Assembly (NCBI GenBank): GCA_012519155.1
Contig: JAAYQS010000045.1
Span: 1 to 33,179, forward strand
Length of the DNA: 33,179 nt
Reading direction: 5' to 3'
Origin: Clostridiales bacterium
GTDB lineage: Bacteria; Bacillota; Clostridia; Clostridiales; Clostridiaceae
Positions 16,264-24,450 of this stretch are shown piece by piece (the first letter of the stretch is position 1; each line of letters begins with the position of its first letter). A program made the translations under genes and the position numbers. Under the pieces are notes generated by a model that was not told where the DNA came from, searched no databases, and worked only from the letters and a program-made list of their open reading frames with translations.

Positions 16264-17016
16264 CCAACAGAAGATGAACTAAGTGAAGTTACTCTTAAGG
16301 CTAGTAGTAAAAATGTAAATGTTGGAGATAAAATAAAATTAACAGCTACAGCAGATACTGATGATGAATCTGTTAAATATGAATTTGGTTATTATGATGA
16401 AGACAATGATTGGAATACTTTAAGAAAATATTCTTCATCTAACACATATTCATGGACAGTAAAAGAGGCTGGAAAATATAATGTAGTTGTAAAAGCAAAA
16501 TCAGATAATGTTGATGAAATTGAAAGTAATGTTTGTACAATAACAGTAAAAGAAGAATCAGATGTTCCAGAAGATGAAAAATTAGAATCAGTTGAACTTT
16601 CTGTTAATAAAACTTCTGTTAAGGTAGGAGATAAGATTGTTCTTATAGCAACTTCCAACTATGATGATGGTTCTAATATATATCAATTTGGATACTATGA
16701 TTCAAAAAATAACTGGACAAGTATAAATTCTTATTCAAGTGATGATACTTTTGCATGGACTCCTGAAAAGGAAGGAACATATAACCTTTGTGTAAGAGTA
16801 AAATCAGATGATGTTACTTCTGCAATTAAAAGTGATAAAATTAAAGTTAAGGTTTCTGCAAAAAGTGATGATCCAAGTGAACCATCAAGTGGAGATACAA
16901 ACAAAGTATTAGGCTTAATTGCTGTTATGTCAGTAGCAGCTATAACATTATTTAGAAGAAAGAAAAATGCATAAATAAATATTATTTTTAGTCTGCTTTA
17001 AAAAACAGTAAAAAAT

Positions 17017-17062
17017 AAAGGCAATATTATTTTGTTTCAGCAATGATATTGCCTTTTATTTT
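17017..17062 (+). terminator. Intrinsic terminator after GH31 copy 2
   Basis: AAAGGCAATAT (17017-17027) pairs exactly with ATATTGCCTTT (17046-17056), followed by a T-rich tail. Confidence 0.85.
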
Positions 17063-17082
17063 AAGAAAATAATGTATAAGTC

Positions 17083-17091
17083 TGATATAAT
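17083..17091 (+). promoter_or_regulatory. Extended -10 promoter of the epimerase gene
   Basis: TGATATAAT is an extended -10 element about 30 nt before the ATG at 17122, which has an AAAGGGGAG ribosome binding site. No good -35 is seen. Confidence 0.55.
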
Positions 17092-17121
17092 ATATTTAAT
17101 AATTATAAAAGGGGAGAAAAT

Positions 17122-18003
17122 ATGGATATAATAATTGAAAATAGCAACCTTAAGGTTAAAGCTAATACTCATGGTGGTGAAATGATTTCACTTATTGGAA
17201 AAAAGTCGAATCAAGAATACATATGGAGAGGATTACCTTTTTGGTGGAAGATATATTGCCCAACTCTTTTCCCTGTTATAGGAAAAGTTAAGGGTTTTAA
17301 ATATAAGTATGATGGAAAAGAATATTTTATGCCAGAGCATGGTTTTGCAAGCAAGGCTAAGTTTAAATTACTTAATAAGTTAGAGGATGAAGTAGCATTC
17401 GAACTTAAAAGTAATGAAGAAACAGAAGGAATATATCCTTTTAAGTTTTCATTAATTACAAAGTATAAATTGAAAGATAACAAGGTGATTATTTCATTTA
17501 ATGTGAATAATTTAGATAGTAAAGATATGTATTTTTCAATAGGATCACATCCAGCTTTTAAATGTCCTATGTACGGAGCAGAGGATTCTTTAGAGGATTA
17601 CTATATAGAATTTGAAAAAGTAGAAAACACATCTAAAATGGAAATAAATTCAAATGATTTTTTGACTGGTAATAGGATAAAATACTTAGAAAATTCCAAG
17701 AGCATAAATATTTCACAAGAAACATTTAAAGATGGAACAATTATTTTAGATAATTTAAAGTCAAATTTTATAGAATTAAAGTCTAAAAAGCACAATAGAA
17801 GCATTAAAGTTAATTTTGAAAAATTTAAAATGTTTTCTATATGGGCACCTGATAAAGATGCTAGTTTTGTATGTTTAGAACCATGGATGGGACATGCAGA
17901 TTATGAAAATTTTAATGGTGAAATTAAAGATAAAGAAGGTGTTATAATGTTAAAGTCTAATGAGCAATTTAATATAAGTTATTATATTGAAATTAATGAA
18001 TAA
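17122..18003 (+). CDS. Aldose 1-epimerase family protein (LacX-like)
   Basis: The 293-aa product belongs to the galactose mutarotase-like superfamily, which interconverts the alpha and beta anomers of hexoses or binds sugar phosphates. Typical features are HGGEMISLIGKKSNQEYIW near the N-terminus, PEHGFAS (the first conserved His), GSHPAFKCP (the catalytic-type His) and the C-terminal CLEPW. The pattern fits the LacX/YeaD-like subgroup more than classical GalM. It has no signal peptide, so it works in the cytoplasm. Its position behind the GH31 genes suggests a role in handling the released sugars, but it has its own promoter. Confidence 0.88.
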   Translation: MDIIIENSNLKVKANTHGGEMISLIGKKSNQEYIWRGLPFWWKIYCPTLFPVIGKVKGFKYKYDGKEYFMPEHGFASKAKFKLLNKLEDEVAFELKSNEETEGIYPFKFSLITKYKLKDNKVIISFNVNNLDSKDMYFSIGSHPAFKCPMYGAEDSLEDYYIEFEKVENTSKMEINSNDFLTGNRIKYLENSKSINISQETFKDGTIILDNLKSNFIELKSKKHNRSIKVNFEKFKMFSIWAPDKDASFVCLEPWMGHADYENFNGEIKDKEGVIMLKSNEQFNISYYIEINE

Positions 18004-18013
18004 AATATTTTCA

Positions 18014-18043
18014 TTGTGTCTTATATATATAAAATGATATAAT
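18014..18043 (+). promoter_or_regulatory. Promoter of the AIM24 family gene
   Basis: TTGTGT (18014-18019), an 18-nt spacer and TATAAT (18038-18043). The gene starts at 18107 after AAAGGGG. Confidence 0.6.
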
Positions 18044-18106
18044 AATAATGACACTAAATTTTAGTATAAATATACAAATGATATAAAAGAAAGGGGTATT
18101 ATTAAT

Positions 18107-18946
18107 ATGAATTTTTCAAATGGTGATCAAAATTTAGGGCAAAAGTTGGATGTTGTAAACTCAATGTCTGATGGCAATTCAGAATTTCAAATTTTAGAAA
18201 TTAACAAATTGGAAGGTTCAATGAGTGTAAGCCAGGCTTCTGATTTGCAATTAGCTGAACAAAAAGGACTTAAAGCTAGGTATGTAAGAATAATAATGAA
18301 CAATAGTGTAATAAAAACAGAAGCAGGAGCATTATATTATTATATTGGAAATATCGAATCACAAACTAAAGTAGGAGGTGTAGGGGGCTTCTTAAAGAAA
18401 TCTATAGCTGGTGGCTTAACTGATGAAAAAGCATTAAAGCCTATGTATGGAGGAACTGGAGAAGTATGGCTTGAACCTTCATTTAAGCATTACATACTTT
18501 TAGAACTTAAAAATGAAGAAATTATAGTAGATAAAGGAATGTTTTATTGTTGTTCTGGTGGAGTAGATGTTAGAACAGTATCTCAAAAAAATATAAGTTC
18601 TGCACTTCTTGGGGGAGAAGGAATATTCCAAATAGGACTTAGCGGTACAGGTGTTGTAGTTTTAGAATCATTAGTTCCACAAAATGAAATAATAAGATAT
18701 GATATAAATCAAGGACAAGTAATAAAGGTAGATGGAAATTTTGCTATTGCAAGAACAGCTGGAATTCAATTCTCAGTAACTAAATCTGATAAGGGATTAT
18801 TTGCTAGTGCAATGAATGGAGAAGGATTGTTAAATACATTTACAGGACAAGGTTCTGTATGGCTTGCACCAACAATACCTGTTTATAGTAGAATAAATAT
18901 GGGGCTTGCAGGAATGCTTAATAATGCTTCATCTAATAATAAGTAA
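18107..18946 (+). CDS. AIM24 family protein
   Basis: The 279-aa protein matches the AIM24/TIGR00266-like family, soluble beta-rich proteins whose bacterial function is unknown. Visible family features are the early GALYYYIGNIE segment, a glycine-rich stretch GGVGGFLKKSIAGG, the GTGEVWLEPS motif, and repeated beta-hairpin sequences such as GLSGTGVVVLES and TGQGSVWLAPT. It has no signal peptide or membrane helix. It has its own promoter and terminator, so it is monocistronic. Confidence 0.85.
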   Translation: MNFSNGDQNLGQKLDVVNSMSDGNSEFQILEINKLEGSMSVSQASDLQLAEQKGLKARYVRIIMNNSVIKTEAGALYYYIGNIESQTKVGGVGGFLKKSIAGGLTDEKALKPMYGGTGEVWLEPSFKHYILLELKNEEIIVDKGMFYCCSGGVDVRTVSQKNISSALLGGEGIFQIGLSGTGVVVLESLVPQNEIIRYDINQGQVIKVDGNFAIARTAGIQFSVTKSDKGLFASAMNGEGLLNTFTGQGSVWLAPTIPVYSRINMGLAGMLNNASSNNK

Positions 18947-18956
18947 AAGCAGTATG

Positions 18957-18994
18957 GAGAATAAAATTTCTTTTGAAATTTTATTCTCTTTTTT
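18957..18994 (+). terminator. Intrinsic terminator after the AIM24 family gene
   Basis: A perfect 14-bp stem, GAGAATAAAATTTC (18957-18970) with GAAATTTTATTCTC (18975-18988), a 4-nt loop and six T. Confidence 0.92.
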
Positions 18995-19039
18995 AAAATA
19001 GTGATTTTAGTATTTTGACAAAATTTTCAATATAGTATC

Positions 19040-19186
19040 CATACAGATCAAATTGCAGCAGTAGTAGAAGAAAATTCTGTTATGGCAGAAGAAAGTTCTG
19101 CTAGTAGTGAAGAACTTGCATCACAGGCAGCTCGTTTACAAGAATTGATTGCAGTATTTAAATTATATGTTAAAGAATTGAATTAA
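19040..19186 (+). pseudogene. C-terminal remnant of a methyl-accepting chemotaxis protein
   Basis: The frame from 19040 to TAA 19184-19186 reads DQIAAVVEENSVMAEESSAS then SEELASQAARLQELIAVFKL, the typical end of the MCP signalling domain after the hairpin tip, including a methylation-helix EESSASSEEL. The sensor, HAMP and tip regions are missing and there is no start codon. A terminator at 19258-19300 follows. It is a deletion scar of a chemoreceptor gene in the 458-nt gap between two intact genes. Confidence 0.85.
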
Positions 19187-19257
19187 CTTATTCACGTTTA
19201 ACATTGTAATGAATATAAGAAAAAATATTAGATGTAAGTTTATATAAATAAGCAAAG

Positions 19258-19300
19258 TGTGTTGTTTTGTGTAAATTAATCATGAAACAACGCATTTTTT
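19258..19300 (+). terminator. Intrinsic terminator downstream of the MCP remnant
   Basis: TGTGTTGTTT (19258-19267) pairs with AAACAACGCA (19285-19294) with one G-U pair, followed by six T. The rest of the gap to 19404 has only a TATAAT at 19366-19371, a possible -10 for the next gene. Confidence 0.75.
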
Positions 19301-19403
19301 ATATTTTTATTGCTAAAATAAGTATAAAGTTTTAGAATAATTTATATGAAATACTTTTATAAATATATAATCCAAAAAAGTCATTTGAAAGGTCGTAGAT
19401 AAA

Positions 19404-20513
19404 ATGTCAAGTTATAGTGTATTTTTACCAAGTTATAGTGTAGGAATTGATTGTTATAAGGAAATACCATATGTTACAAGAAAATATGGTAAAAAAGCAG
19501 TTGTTATAGGTGGTAAAACTGCTATGAAAAAGGCTAAGGATAAGATTCTTGAGGGAATAAAAAATTCTGATATAGAAATACTAGATTTTGTATGGTTTGG
19601 TGGAGATTCATCTTATGAAAATGTTGAAATGCTAAAGAAAAATCCAAAGGTAATGGAAGCTGATATGCTTTTTGCAGTAGGCGGTGGACGTGCCTGTGAT
19701 ACAGTTAAGACTTTAGCTGATATGGAAGATAAGCCATTTTTTACTTTCCCAACATTAGCATCTAACTGTGCATCATGTACAGCTATCACTGTTATCTATA
19801 ACAGTAATGGGGCATTTAAAGAATACTATTATATGAAGCAACCTGCATATCATACATTTATTAATACAAGTATTATTGCAGATTCGCCTAAAAAGCTATT
19901 TTGGGCTGGAATAGGAGATGCTTTGTCAAAAGAATGTGAAGTACTATTTGCAAGTAGAGATAAGTTTATGTATCATACTCCATTAATGGGTGCATGTATA
20001 GCAAAGATGTGTACAGATCCATTAGTTCAATATGGTAAAAAAGCTCTAGAAGATTGTGAAAAGTGTAATCCTTCTTTTGAACTTGAACAGGTAGCTCTTG
20101 ATATTATTATATCTACAGGAATTGTTTCAAATTTTGCAACACATGAAGCACAAAAGGACCCTAAGGATAATTATTATTATAATAGTTCTCTTGCTCATTG
20201 TGTATATTATGGTTCATCATTAATTCCAGAATGTGAAAAGCACTTACATGGAGAAATAGTTTCTTTTGGAGTTTTATGTCTTTTAACATATGATAATCAA
20301 ATTGAACAAAGAGATAGAATACTAGAATTTAACAAGAGTATTGGCCTTCCAATAACATTAGAGGAAATTGGAATGACAAAGGAGGATTTACCTAAGGTAG
20401 CTAAGAAAGCTTCAACAGTTGTTGAATGGAGCTATGTACCAGGTAATCCAACAGAAGAAAAATTTATTAAAGCTATTTTAGATACTAACGAAGCAGGACT
20501 TAAAGCAAAATAG
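19404..20513 (+). CDS. Iron-containing alcohol dehydrogenase family protein (glycerol dehydrogenase-like)
   Basis: The 369-aa product is a group III (iron/zinc-type) NAD(P)-dependent dehydrogenase of the glycerol dehydrogenase-like branch. The dinucleotide site is AVGGGRACDTVK (residues 91-102). The metal ligands are recognisable as D172 (GIGDALSK), H265 (SLAHCVYYG) and H282 (KHLHGEIVSFG). The substrate cannot be named; glycerol, other polyols or short aldehydes are possible. It is cysteine-rich (CASC, CEKC), which may only reflect an anaerobic cytoplasm. The ribosome binding site is weak (GAAAGGTCG). Confidence 0.88.
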   Translation: MSSYSVFLPSYSVGIDCYKEIPYVTRKYGKKAVVIGGKTAMKKAKDKILEGIKNSDIEILDFVWFGGDSSYENVEMLKKNPKVMEADMLFAVGGGRACDTVKTLADMEDKPFFTFPTLASNCASCTAITVIYNSNGAFKEYYYMKQPAYHTFINTSIIADSPKKLFWAGIGDALSKECEVLFASRDKFMYHTPLMGACIAKMCTDPLVQYGKKALEDCEKCNPSFELEQVALDIIISTGIVSNFATHEAQKDPKDNYYYNSSLAHCVYYGSSLIPECEKHLHGEIVSFGVLCLLTYDNQIEQRDRILEFNKSIGLPITLEEIGMTKEDLPKVAKKASTVVEWSYVPGNPTEEKFIKAILDTNEAGLKAK

Positions 20514-20575
20514 TATAAATAATTATTCATTATGGTATAATCATTATTATCTAAAATAATAATAGGTGGTATGTA

Positions 20576-21766
20576 ATGAAAGAAATAAAGCTTATAGCTA
20601 AAAATGAATATGTAAAAAAGTATCAAAATAAGTATCCTTTAATATTAGAGGAAGCTGTTAAAAATCCAGGAGCACTACAAAATGAAGGTGATATTGTAGT
20701 GCTTTTAGATGATAAGCAAAATTTTATAGGTAGAGGATATTATGGAAAGCAAAACAAAGGTTGTGGCTGGATCTTAAGTAATAGTAAAAAGAGCAATTTT
20801 GATTTTAAATTCTTTTATGATAAATTAAGAAATGCCTTTTCTAAAAGACTTAAATTTTATCACTCAAGAAGTACTAATGCCTTCAGGGTATTTAATGGTG
20901 AAGGAGATGGAATTGGTGGTCTTACAATTGACTATTTTGATGAATATTATCTTATAACATGGTATAGCAGAGGAATTTACAAATTTAAAGACCATATAAT
21001 TAAAAGTATAAAAGCTCTTGTTTCTTTTGATGGTATATATGAAAAGAAAAGATTTGATAACAATGGAATGGTAATAGAAGAAGATAGTTTTTATATAGGA
21101 AAAAGAGCAAAGGAACCTATTATAGTTAAAGAAAACAATGTAAATTTTGCAGTGTATTTAAATGATGGAGCTATGGTTGGCGTATTTTTAGATCAAAAGG
21201 ATGTAAGAAAATCTATAAGAGATCATTATTCTAAAGGCAAAAGAGTTTTAAATACATTTTCTTATACAGGTGCTTTTTCTATGGCAGCTGCAAAAGGTGG
21301 TGCTATAACTACAAGTGTTGACCTTGCAAGTAGAAGTCTTGAAAAAACAACTGAAAATTTTAAAATAAATAATATAGATGTAAACAATCATCAAATTATA
21401 GTACAAGATGTGTTTTTATATTTTAAAGAAGCAAAAAAGCAAAATAAGAAATTTGATGTTGTAATTTTAGATCCACCAAGTTTTGCTACGTCAAAAGAAA
21501 ATAAATTTAGCGCATCAAAAGATTATAAAAATTTAGTAAAATCAGCTATAGATATTACTGAAGCAGGAGGAGTTATTGTATGCTCTACTAATTGTGCTTC
21601 GTTTAATATGGATAAATTTAAAAGATTTATAGATGAAGCTTTTATAGAAAAGGAAAAGCATTATGGAATATTAGAAGAACATACTTTGCCAGATGATTTT
21701 GTAGTTACTGATAAATTTAAAGAAGGAAATTATCTTAAAGTTGTTTTTGTTAAGATATTAAGCTAA
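20576..21766 (+). CDS. RlmI-like class I rRNA large subunit methyltransferase
   Basis: The 396-aa protein has the layout of RlmI/YwbD: an N-terminal PUA-like RNA-binding domain (about 1-75), a middle EEHEE-type domain with RVFNGEGDGIGGLTIDYFDE, and a C-terminal Rossmann methyltransferase. SAM motifs are VLNTFSYTGAFSMAAAKGGA, the acidic VDLAS strand, and DPPSFATSK as motif IV; CSTNCASF is the late motif. E. coli RlmI makes m5C1962 in 23S rRNA, and the same activity is likely but inferred. The start is ATG at 20576 after AGGTGGT. It lies 62 nt after the dehydrogenase. Confidence 0.9.
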   Translation: MKEIKLIAKNEYVKKYQNKYPLILEEAVKNPGALQNEGDIVVLLDDKQNFIGRGYYGKQNKGCGWILSNSKKSNFDFKFFYDKLRNAFSKRLKFYHSRSTNAFRVFNGEGDGIGGLTIDYFDEYYLITWYSRGIYKFKDHIIKSIKALVSFDGIYEKKRFDNNGMVIEEDSFYIGKRAKEPIIVKENNVNFAVYLNDGAMVGVFLDQKDVRKSIRDHYSKGKRVLNTFSYTGAFSMAAAKGGAITTSVDLASRSLEKTTENFKINNIDVNNHQIIVQDVFLYFKEAKKQNKKFDVVILDPPSFATSKENKFSASKDYKNLVKSAIDITEAGGVIVCSTNCASFNMDKFKRFIDEAFIEKEKHYGILEEHTLPDDFVVTDKFKEGNYLKVVFVKILS

Positions 21767-21779
21767 ATAGTTTTATTTT

Positions 21780-21807
21780 TTGCAGATGTCGAATTTTATG
21801 GTATAAT
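21780..21807 (+). promoter_or_regulatory. Promoter of the truncated symporter gene
   Basis: TTGCAG (21780-21785), a 16-nt spacer and TATAAT (21802-21807), about 45 nt before the ATG. Confidence 0.6.
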
Positions 21808-21851
21808 TCACAAAGGTGACAAAAATATATATTTAGAAAGGATTTTGTATA

Positions 21852-22361
21852 ATGATAAAGGAACAGATTTGCATTTTAATTACTATTGTAGCTTATCTTC
21901 TAATTGTTCTTGGAATAGGAGTTTATTGTTCTAAAAAGAATAATTCTGTAGATGATTTTTATTTAGGTGGAAGAAAGCTTGGACCATTTGTAACAGCAAT
22001 GAGTGCAGAAGCATCAGATATGAGTAGTTGGCTTCTTATGGGACTTCCAGGAGTTGCATATCTTTCTGGAATAGCTGATGCATCATGGACTGCCATTGGT
22101 TTAGCAATTGGAACATATGTAAATTGGCTTATAGTAGCAAAAAGAATTAGATGCTATTCTCATATAGCAGGAAATTCAATAACTATACCAGATTTTTTCT
22201 CTAGAAGATATAGAGATAATAAAAATATTCTAATGTGTATTTCAGCATTTATAGTTGCATGTATTGCAATAATAGTTGTAAGTTTAATTACAGAAGCGCC
22301 ATCAGAAGAAATTACAAAAGAATTTGATGAAGTAAAGGCTAAAATGGCTAATAATAAATAA
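21852..22361 (+). pseudogene. putP: Sodium/proline symporter PutP with an internal deletion
   Basis: The 169-aa frame starts like a full SSS-family sodium/proline symporter: VDDFYLGGRKLGPFVTAMSA, EASDMSSWLLMGLPGVAY, TYVNWLIVAKRIR and ITIPDFFSRRYRDN, covering roughly the first three helices. Around residues 131-140 it jumps to what looks like the extreme C-terminus, AIIVVSLITEAPSEEITKEF then DEVKAKM. PutP proteins are about 500 aa, so some 330 internal residues are missing and the frame happens to stay open. Most of the transport core is lost. The promoter, ribosome binding site and terminator are intact, so a short membrane protein may still be made. Confidence 0.88.
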
Positions 22362-22363
22362 AA

Positions 22364-22408
22364 AAATAAAGACTCATGATTTTAATTAATCATGAGTCTT
22401 TATTTTTT
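22364..22408 (+). terminator. Intrinsic terminator after the putP remnant
   Basis: A perfect 18-bp stem (22364-22381 with 22388-22405) around a 6-nt loop, followed by T. A-rich and T-rich flanks make it usable on both strands. Confidence 0.92.
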
Positions 22409-22422
22409 TATTTAAAATATAT

Positions 22423-22462
22423 TTAACATAGATTTAACGAAAGAAGGTCTTTGAAATTAACA
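22423..22462 (+). promoter_or_regulatory. PHO box upstream of pstS copy 1
   Basis: TTAACA (22423), TTAACG (22434) and TTAACA (22457) are direct repeats spaced 11 and 23 nt start to start. This fits the PhoP box of Firmicutes, TT(A/T/C)ACA at 11-nt intervals. It lies about 50 nt before the pstS start. A PhoP-like regulator is encoded at 27706. Confidence 0.75.
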
Positions 22463-22514
22463 TTGTTTCTATATATTAATTACTGTAATAAAAATATATT
22501 TAGAGGCAAGAAAA

Positions 22515-23393
22515 ATGAAAAAGATTTTATGTACATTATTAAGTTCTGCAATTTTAATGGGGGCTCTTGCAGGATGTGGAAGCAGTTCAGGCTCAGGAAG
22601 TGGAAGTAGTAATAATGGATTTGATAAACAAAATGAAATAACAGTTGTATCAAGAGAAGATGGTTCAGGAACAAGAGGAGCTTTTATTGAACTTTTTGGA
22701 GTTGAAGAAAATAAGGTTGATAAAACAACAGAGAATGCAAGTATAACAAATAATACATCTGTAATGATGACAACTGTTCAAGGAGATAAATATGCCATTG
22801 GTTATGCATCTCTTGGTTCATTAAATGATAGTGTAAAGAAAATAAAAGTAGATGGAGTAGAAGCTACAGCAGAAAATATAAAAAGTGGCAGCTATAAAAT
22901 AGCAAGACCCTTTAACATTGCAGTAAAAGATAATTTAAGTGAAGTTTCAAAAGATTTTATTGACTATATATTAAGTAAAGAAGGACAAGATGTTGTTGAG
23001 AAAAATGGTTATATAAAAGTAGATGATGCAAAAGCATATGAAGGTAAAAAACCTTCAGGAAAAGTTGTTGTTGCAGGTTCATCATCAGTATCACCAGTAA
23101 TGGAAAAATTAAAAGAAGCATATTTAGCTGTTAATACTAATGCTGAAATAGAAATACAAACAAGTGATTCAACAACTGGAGTAACCGGCGCAATAGATGG
23201 AATATGTGATATTGGAATGGCTTCAAGAGACTTAAAAGATAGTGAAACATCTAAAGGTGTAAAAGCAATAAAAATAGCTATGGATGGAATTGCAATAATA
23301 GTTAATAAGGATAATGATATTGAAGATATATCAAAAGATGCAGTCAAAAAAATTTATACTGGCGATATAACAGAATGGTCAGAAGTAAAATAG
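22515..23393 (+). CDS. pstS: Phosphate ABC transporter substrate-binding lipoprotein PstS, copy 1
   Basis: This 292-aa lipoprotein has a lipobox LAGC (Cys21) followed by a flexible Ser/Gly linker. Phosphate-binding motifs are clear, but their order differs from E. coli PstS. SREDGSGTRGAF (46-57) and the AIGYASL segment come first; then AGSSSVSP (187-194), TSDSTTG, DIGMASRDL, MDGIAIIVN and finally IYTGDITEW (280-288). In E. coli the GSGT motif follows the IYLGKIKKW motif, so this protein is a circular permutation. The start is ATG at 22515 after AGAGGC. It has its own PHO box and probably feeds phosphate to the PstCAB complex. Confidence 0.93.
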   Translation: MKKILCTLLSSAILMGALAGCGSSSGSGSGSSNNGFDKQNEITVVSREDGSGTRGAFIELFGVEENKVDKTTENASITNNTSVMMTTVQGDKYAIGYASLGSLNDSVKKIKVDGVEATAENIKSGSYKIARPFNIAVKDNLSEVSKDFIDYILSKEGQDVVEKNGYIKVDDAKAYEGKKPSGKVVVAGSSSVSPVMEKLKEAYLAVNTNAEIEIQTSDSTTGVTGAIDGICDIGMASRDLKDSETSKGVKAIKIAMDGIAIIVNKDNDIEDISKDAVKKIYTGDITEWSEVK

Positions 23394-23415
23394 TGTAAAG
23401 AAAAATTAGCGATAT

Positions 23416-23465
23416 TTAAACTTAATTTAACATAGAATTAACATAAGACTATCATGGAATTAACT
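23416..23465 (+). promoter_or_regulatory. PHO box upstream of pstS copy 2
   Basis: TTAAAC (23416), TTAACA (23427), TTAACA (23438), a weak CTATCA (23449) and TTAACT (23460) lie exactly 11 nt apart, one helical turn, as for PhoP dimers binding in tandem. This is cleaner than the box of copy 1. It precedes the pstS2-pstCAB-phoU run. Confidence 0.8.
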
Positions 23466-23521
23466 TTCTCATTATATATTAAATTCGAGAGGTAAAACTT
23501 TTTATACGGAGGCAATATATA

Positions 23522-24391
23522 ATGAAAAAAGTATTAGGAATCTTTAGTGGGATAGTCTTTATGTCTTATGTTTTTGTTCTGACAGGTTGTAGCAAACAAG
23601 ATAAATTTTCTAATATAAATCCTGTTACAGTAGTATCAAGAGAAGATGGATCTGGAACAAGAGGAGCATTTGTTGAACTTTTTGGAGTTGAAGAGAAAGA
23701 TTCAAATGGAAATAAGAATGATAATACTACAGTAGAAGCAAGTATTACAAATAACACATCTGTTATGATGACAACAGTTCAAAGTGATATATATGCAATT
23801 GGATATACATCTCTTGGAGCATTGAATGATAGTGTTAGAGCATTAAAGATTGATGGAGTAGAACCTACTGCAAAAAATATAAAAAATAACACTTATAAAT
23901 TATCACGACCTTTTAATGTAGTCATATCTAAAGAAACAACTAAAGAGGCTCAGGATTTTATAGATTTTATATTAAGTTCTGATGGACAAGCTATAGTTTC
24001 TAATAGTGGGTATGTACCAGTAGAAAGTGAAAATGAGTATGAAAAGAAAGATCTTTCAGGAAAAGTAGTAATTGCAGGCTCATCATCAGTGTCACCAGTA
24101 ATGGAAAAACTTAAAGAAGAGTATGAAAAAATTAATCAAGGTGTAAAGATAGAAATTCAAACAAGCGATTCTACAACAGGAATAACAAGTGTTAAAGAAG
24201 GTATATGTAATATAGGAATGACGTCAAGAGATTTAACAGATAACGAATCATTAAGTGGCATTAAATCTTTAAAAATAGCTATGGATGGAATTGTTGTTAT
24301 TGTTAATAAAGACAATGATTATGAAAATTTATCATCAGAGGATGTAAAAAAAATATATATAGGTGATGCTCTTCATTGGGCTGATTTTTAA
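23522..24391 (+). CDS. pstS: Phosphate-binding lipoprotein PstS, copy 2
   Basis: The 289-aa paralog of the preceding gene keeps the same permuted order: lipobox LTGC (Cys23), SREDGSGTRGAF near residues 39-50, AGSSSVSP at 185-192, TSDSTTG, NIGMTSRDL, MDGIVVIVN and the ending IYIGDALHW. It lacks the Ser/Gly linker after the lipid cysteine and has a longer insert after FGVEE. The start is ATG at 23522 after GGAGG. The two genes are separated by 128 nt that hold a second PHO box, so they can be expressed apart. The pair may differ in affinity, but nothing in the sequence shows this. Confidence 0.92.
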   Translation: MKKVLGIFSGIVFMSYVFVLTGCSKQDKFSNINPVTVVSREDGSGTRGAFVELFGVEEKDSNGNKNDNTTVEASITNNTSVMMTTVQSDIYAIGYTSLGALNDSVRALKIDGVEPTAKNIKNNTYKLSRPFNVVISKETTKEAQDFIDFILSSDGQAIVSNSGYVPVESENEYEKKDLSGKVVIAGSSSVSPVMEKLKEEYEKINQGVKIEIQTSDSTTGITSVKEGICNIGMTSRDLTDNESLSGIKSLKIAMDGIVVIVNKDNDYENLSSEDVKKIYIGDALHWADF

Positions 24392-24450
24392 AATCATAAA
24401 AAATAATTATCAAGATATTTTATAAAAATTTCTTGATAAAGGAGAAGCGT

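Larger units (their letters stand above)
12523..16974 (+). pseudogene. GH31 glycoside hydrolase, copy 2, secreted and anchored but with an in-frame TAG
   Basis: Read through one TAG, this is a 1483-residue paralog of the preceding gene. It has a signal peptide (cleavage likely after AYA, residue 32), an N-domain, a TIM barrel with nucleophile D413 (GYWNDEIDH) and acid/base D469 (YGVWTGDIA), a DUF5110-like sandwich, CBM25-like modules, a chitobiase-C-like domain, a six-copy PEDPDT linker, triple-tyrosine-like domains, and a C-terminal tail with PSSGD, a hydrophobic helix and FRRKKNA that resembles a sortase or membrane anchor. Codon 311 (13453-13455) is TAG where copy 1 has TGG. The stop comes before both catalytic residues, so the 310-residue product cannot be active. 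The frame is intact on both sides, so the mutation is recent, a sequencing error, or suppressed. Confidence 0.85.

Noticed and set aside
24433-24450. TTG start for pstC
   Set aside because: The AAAGGAG that should serve the gene lies between this TTG and the ATG at 24451, so the ATG is the start.
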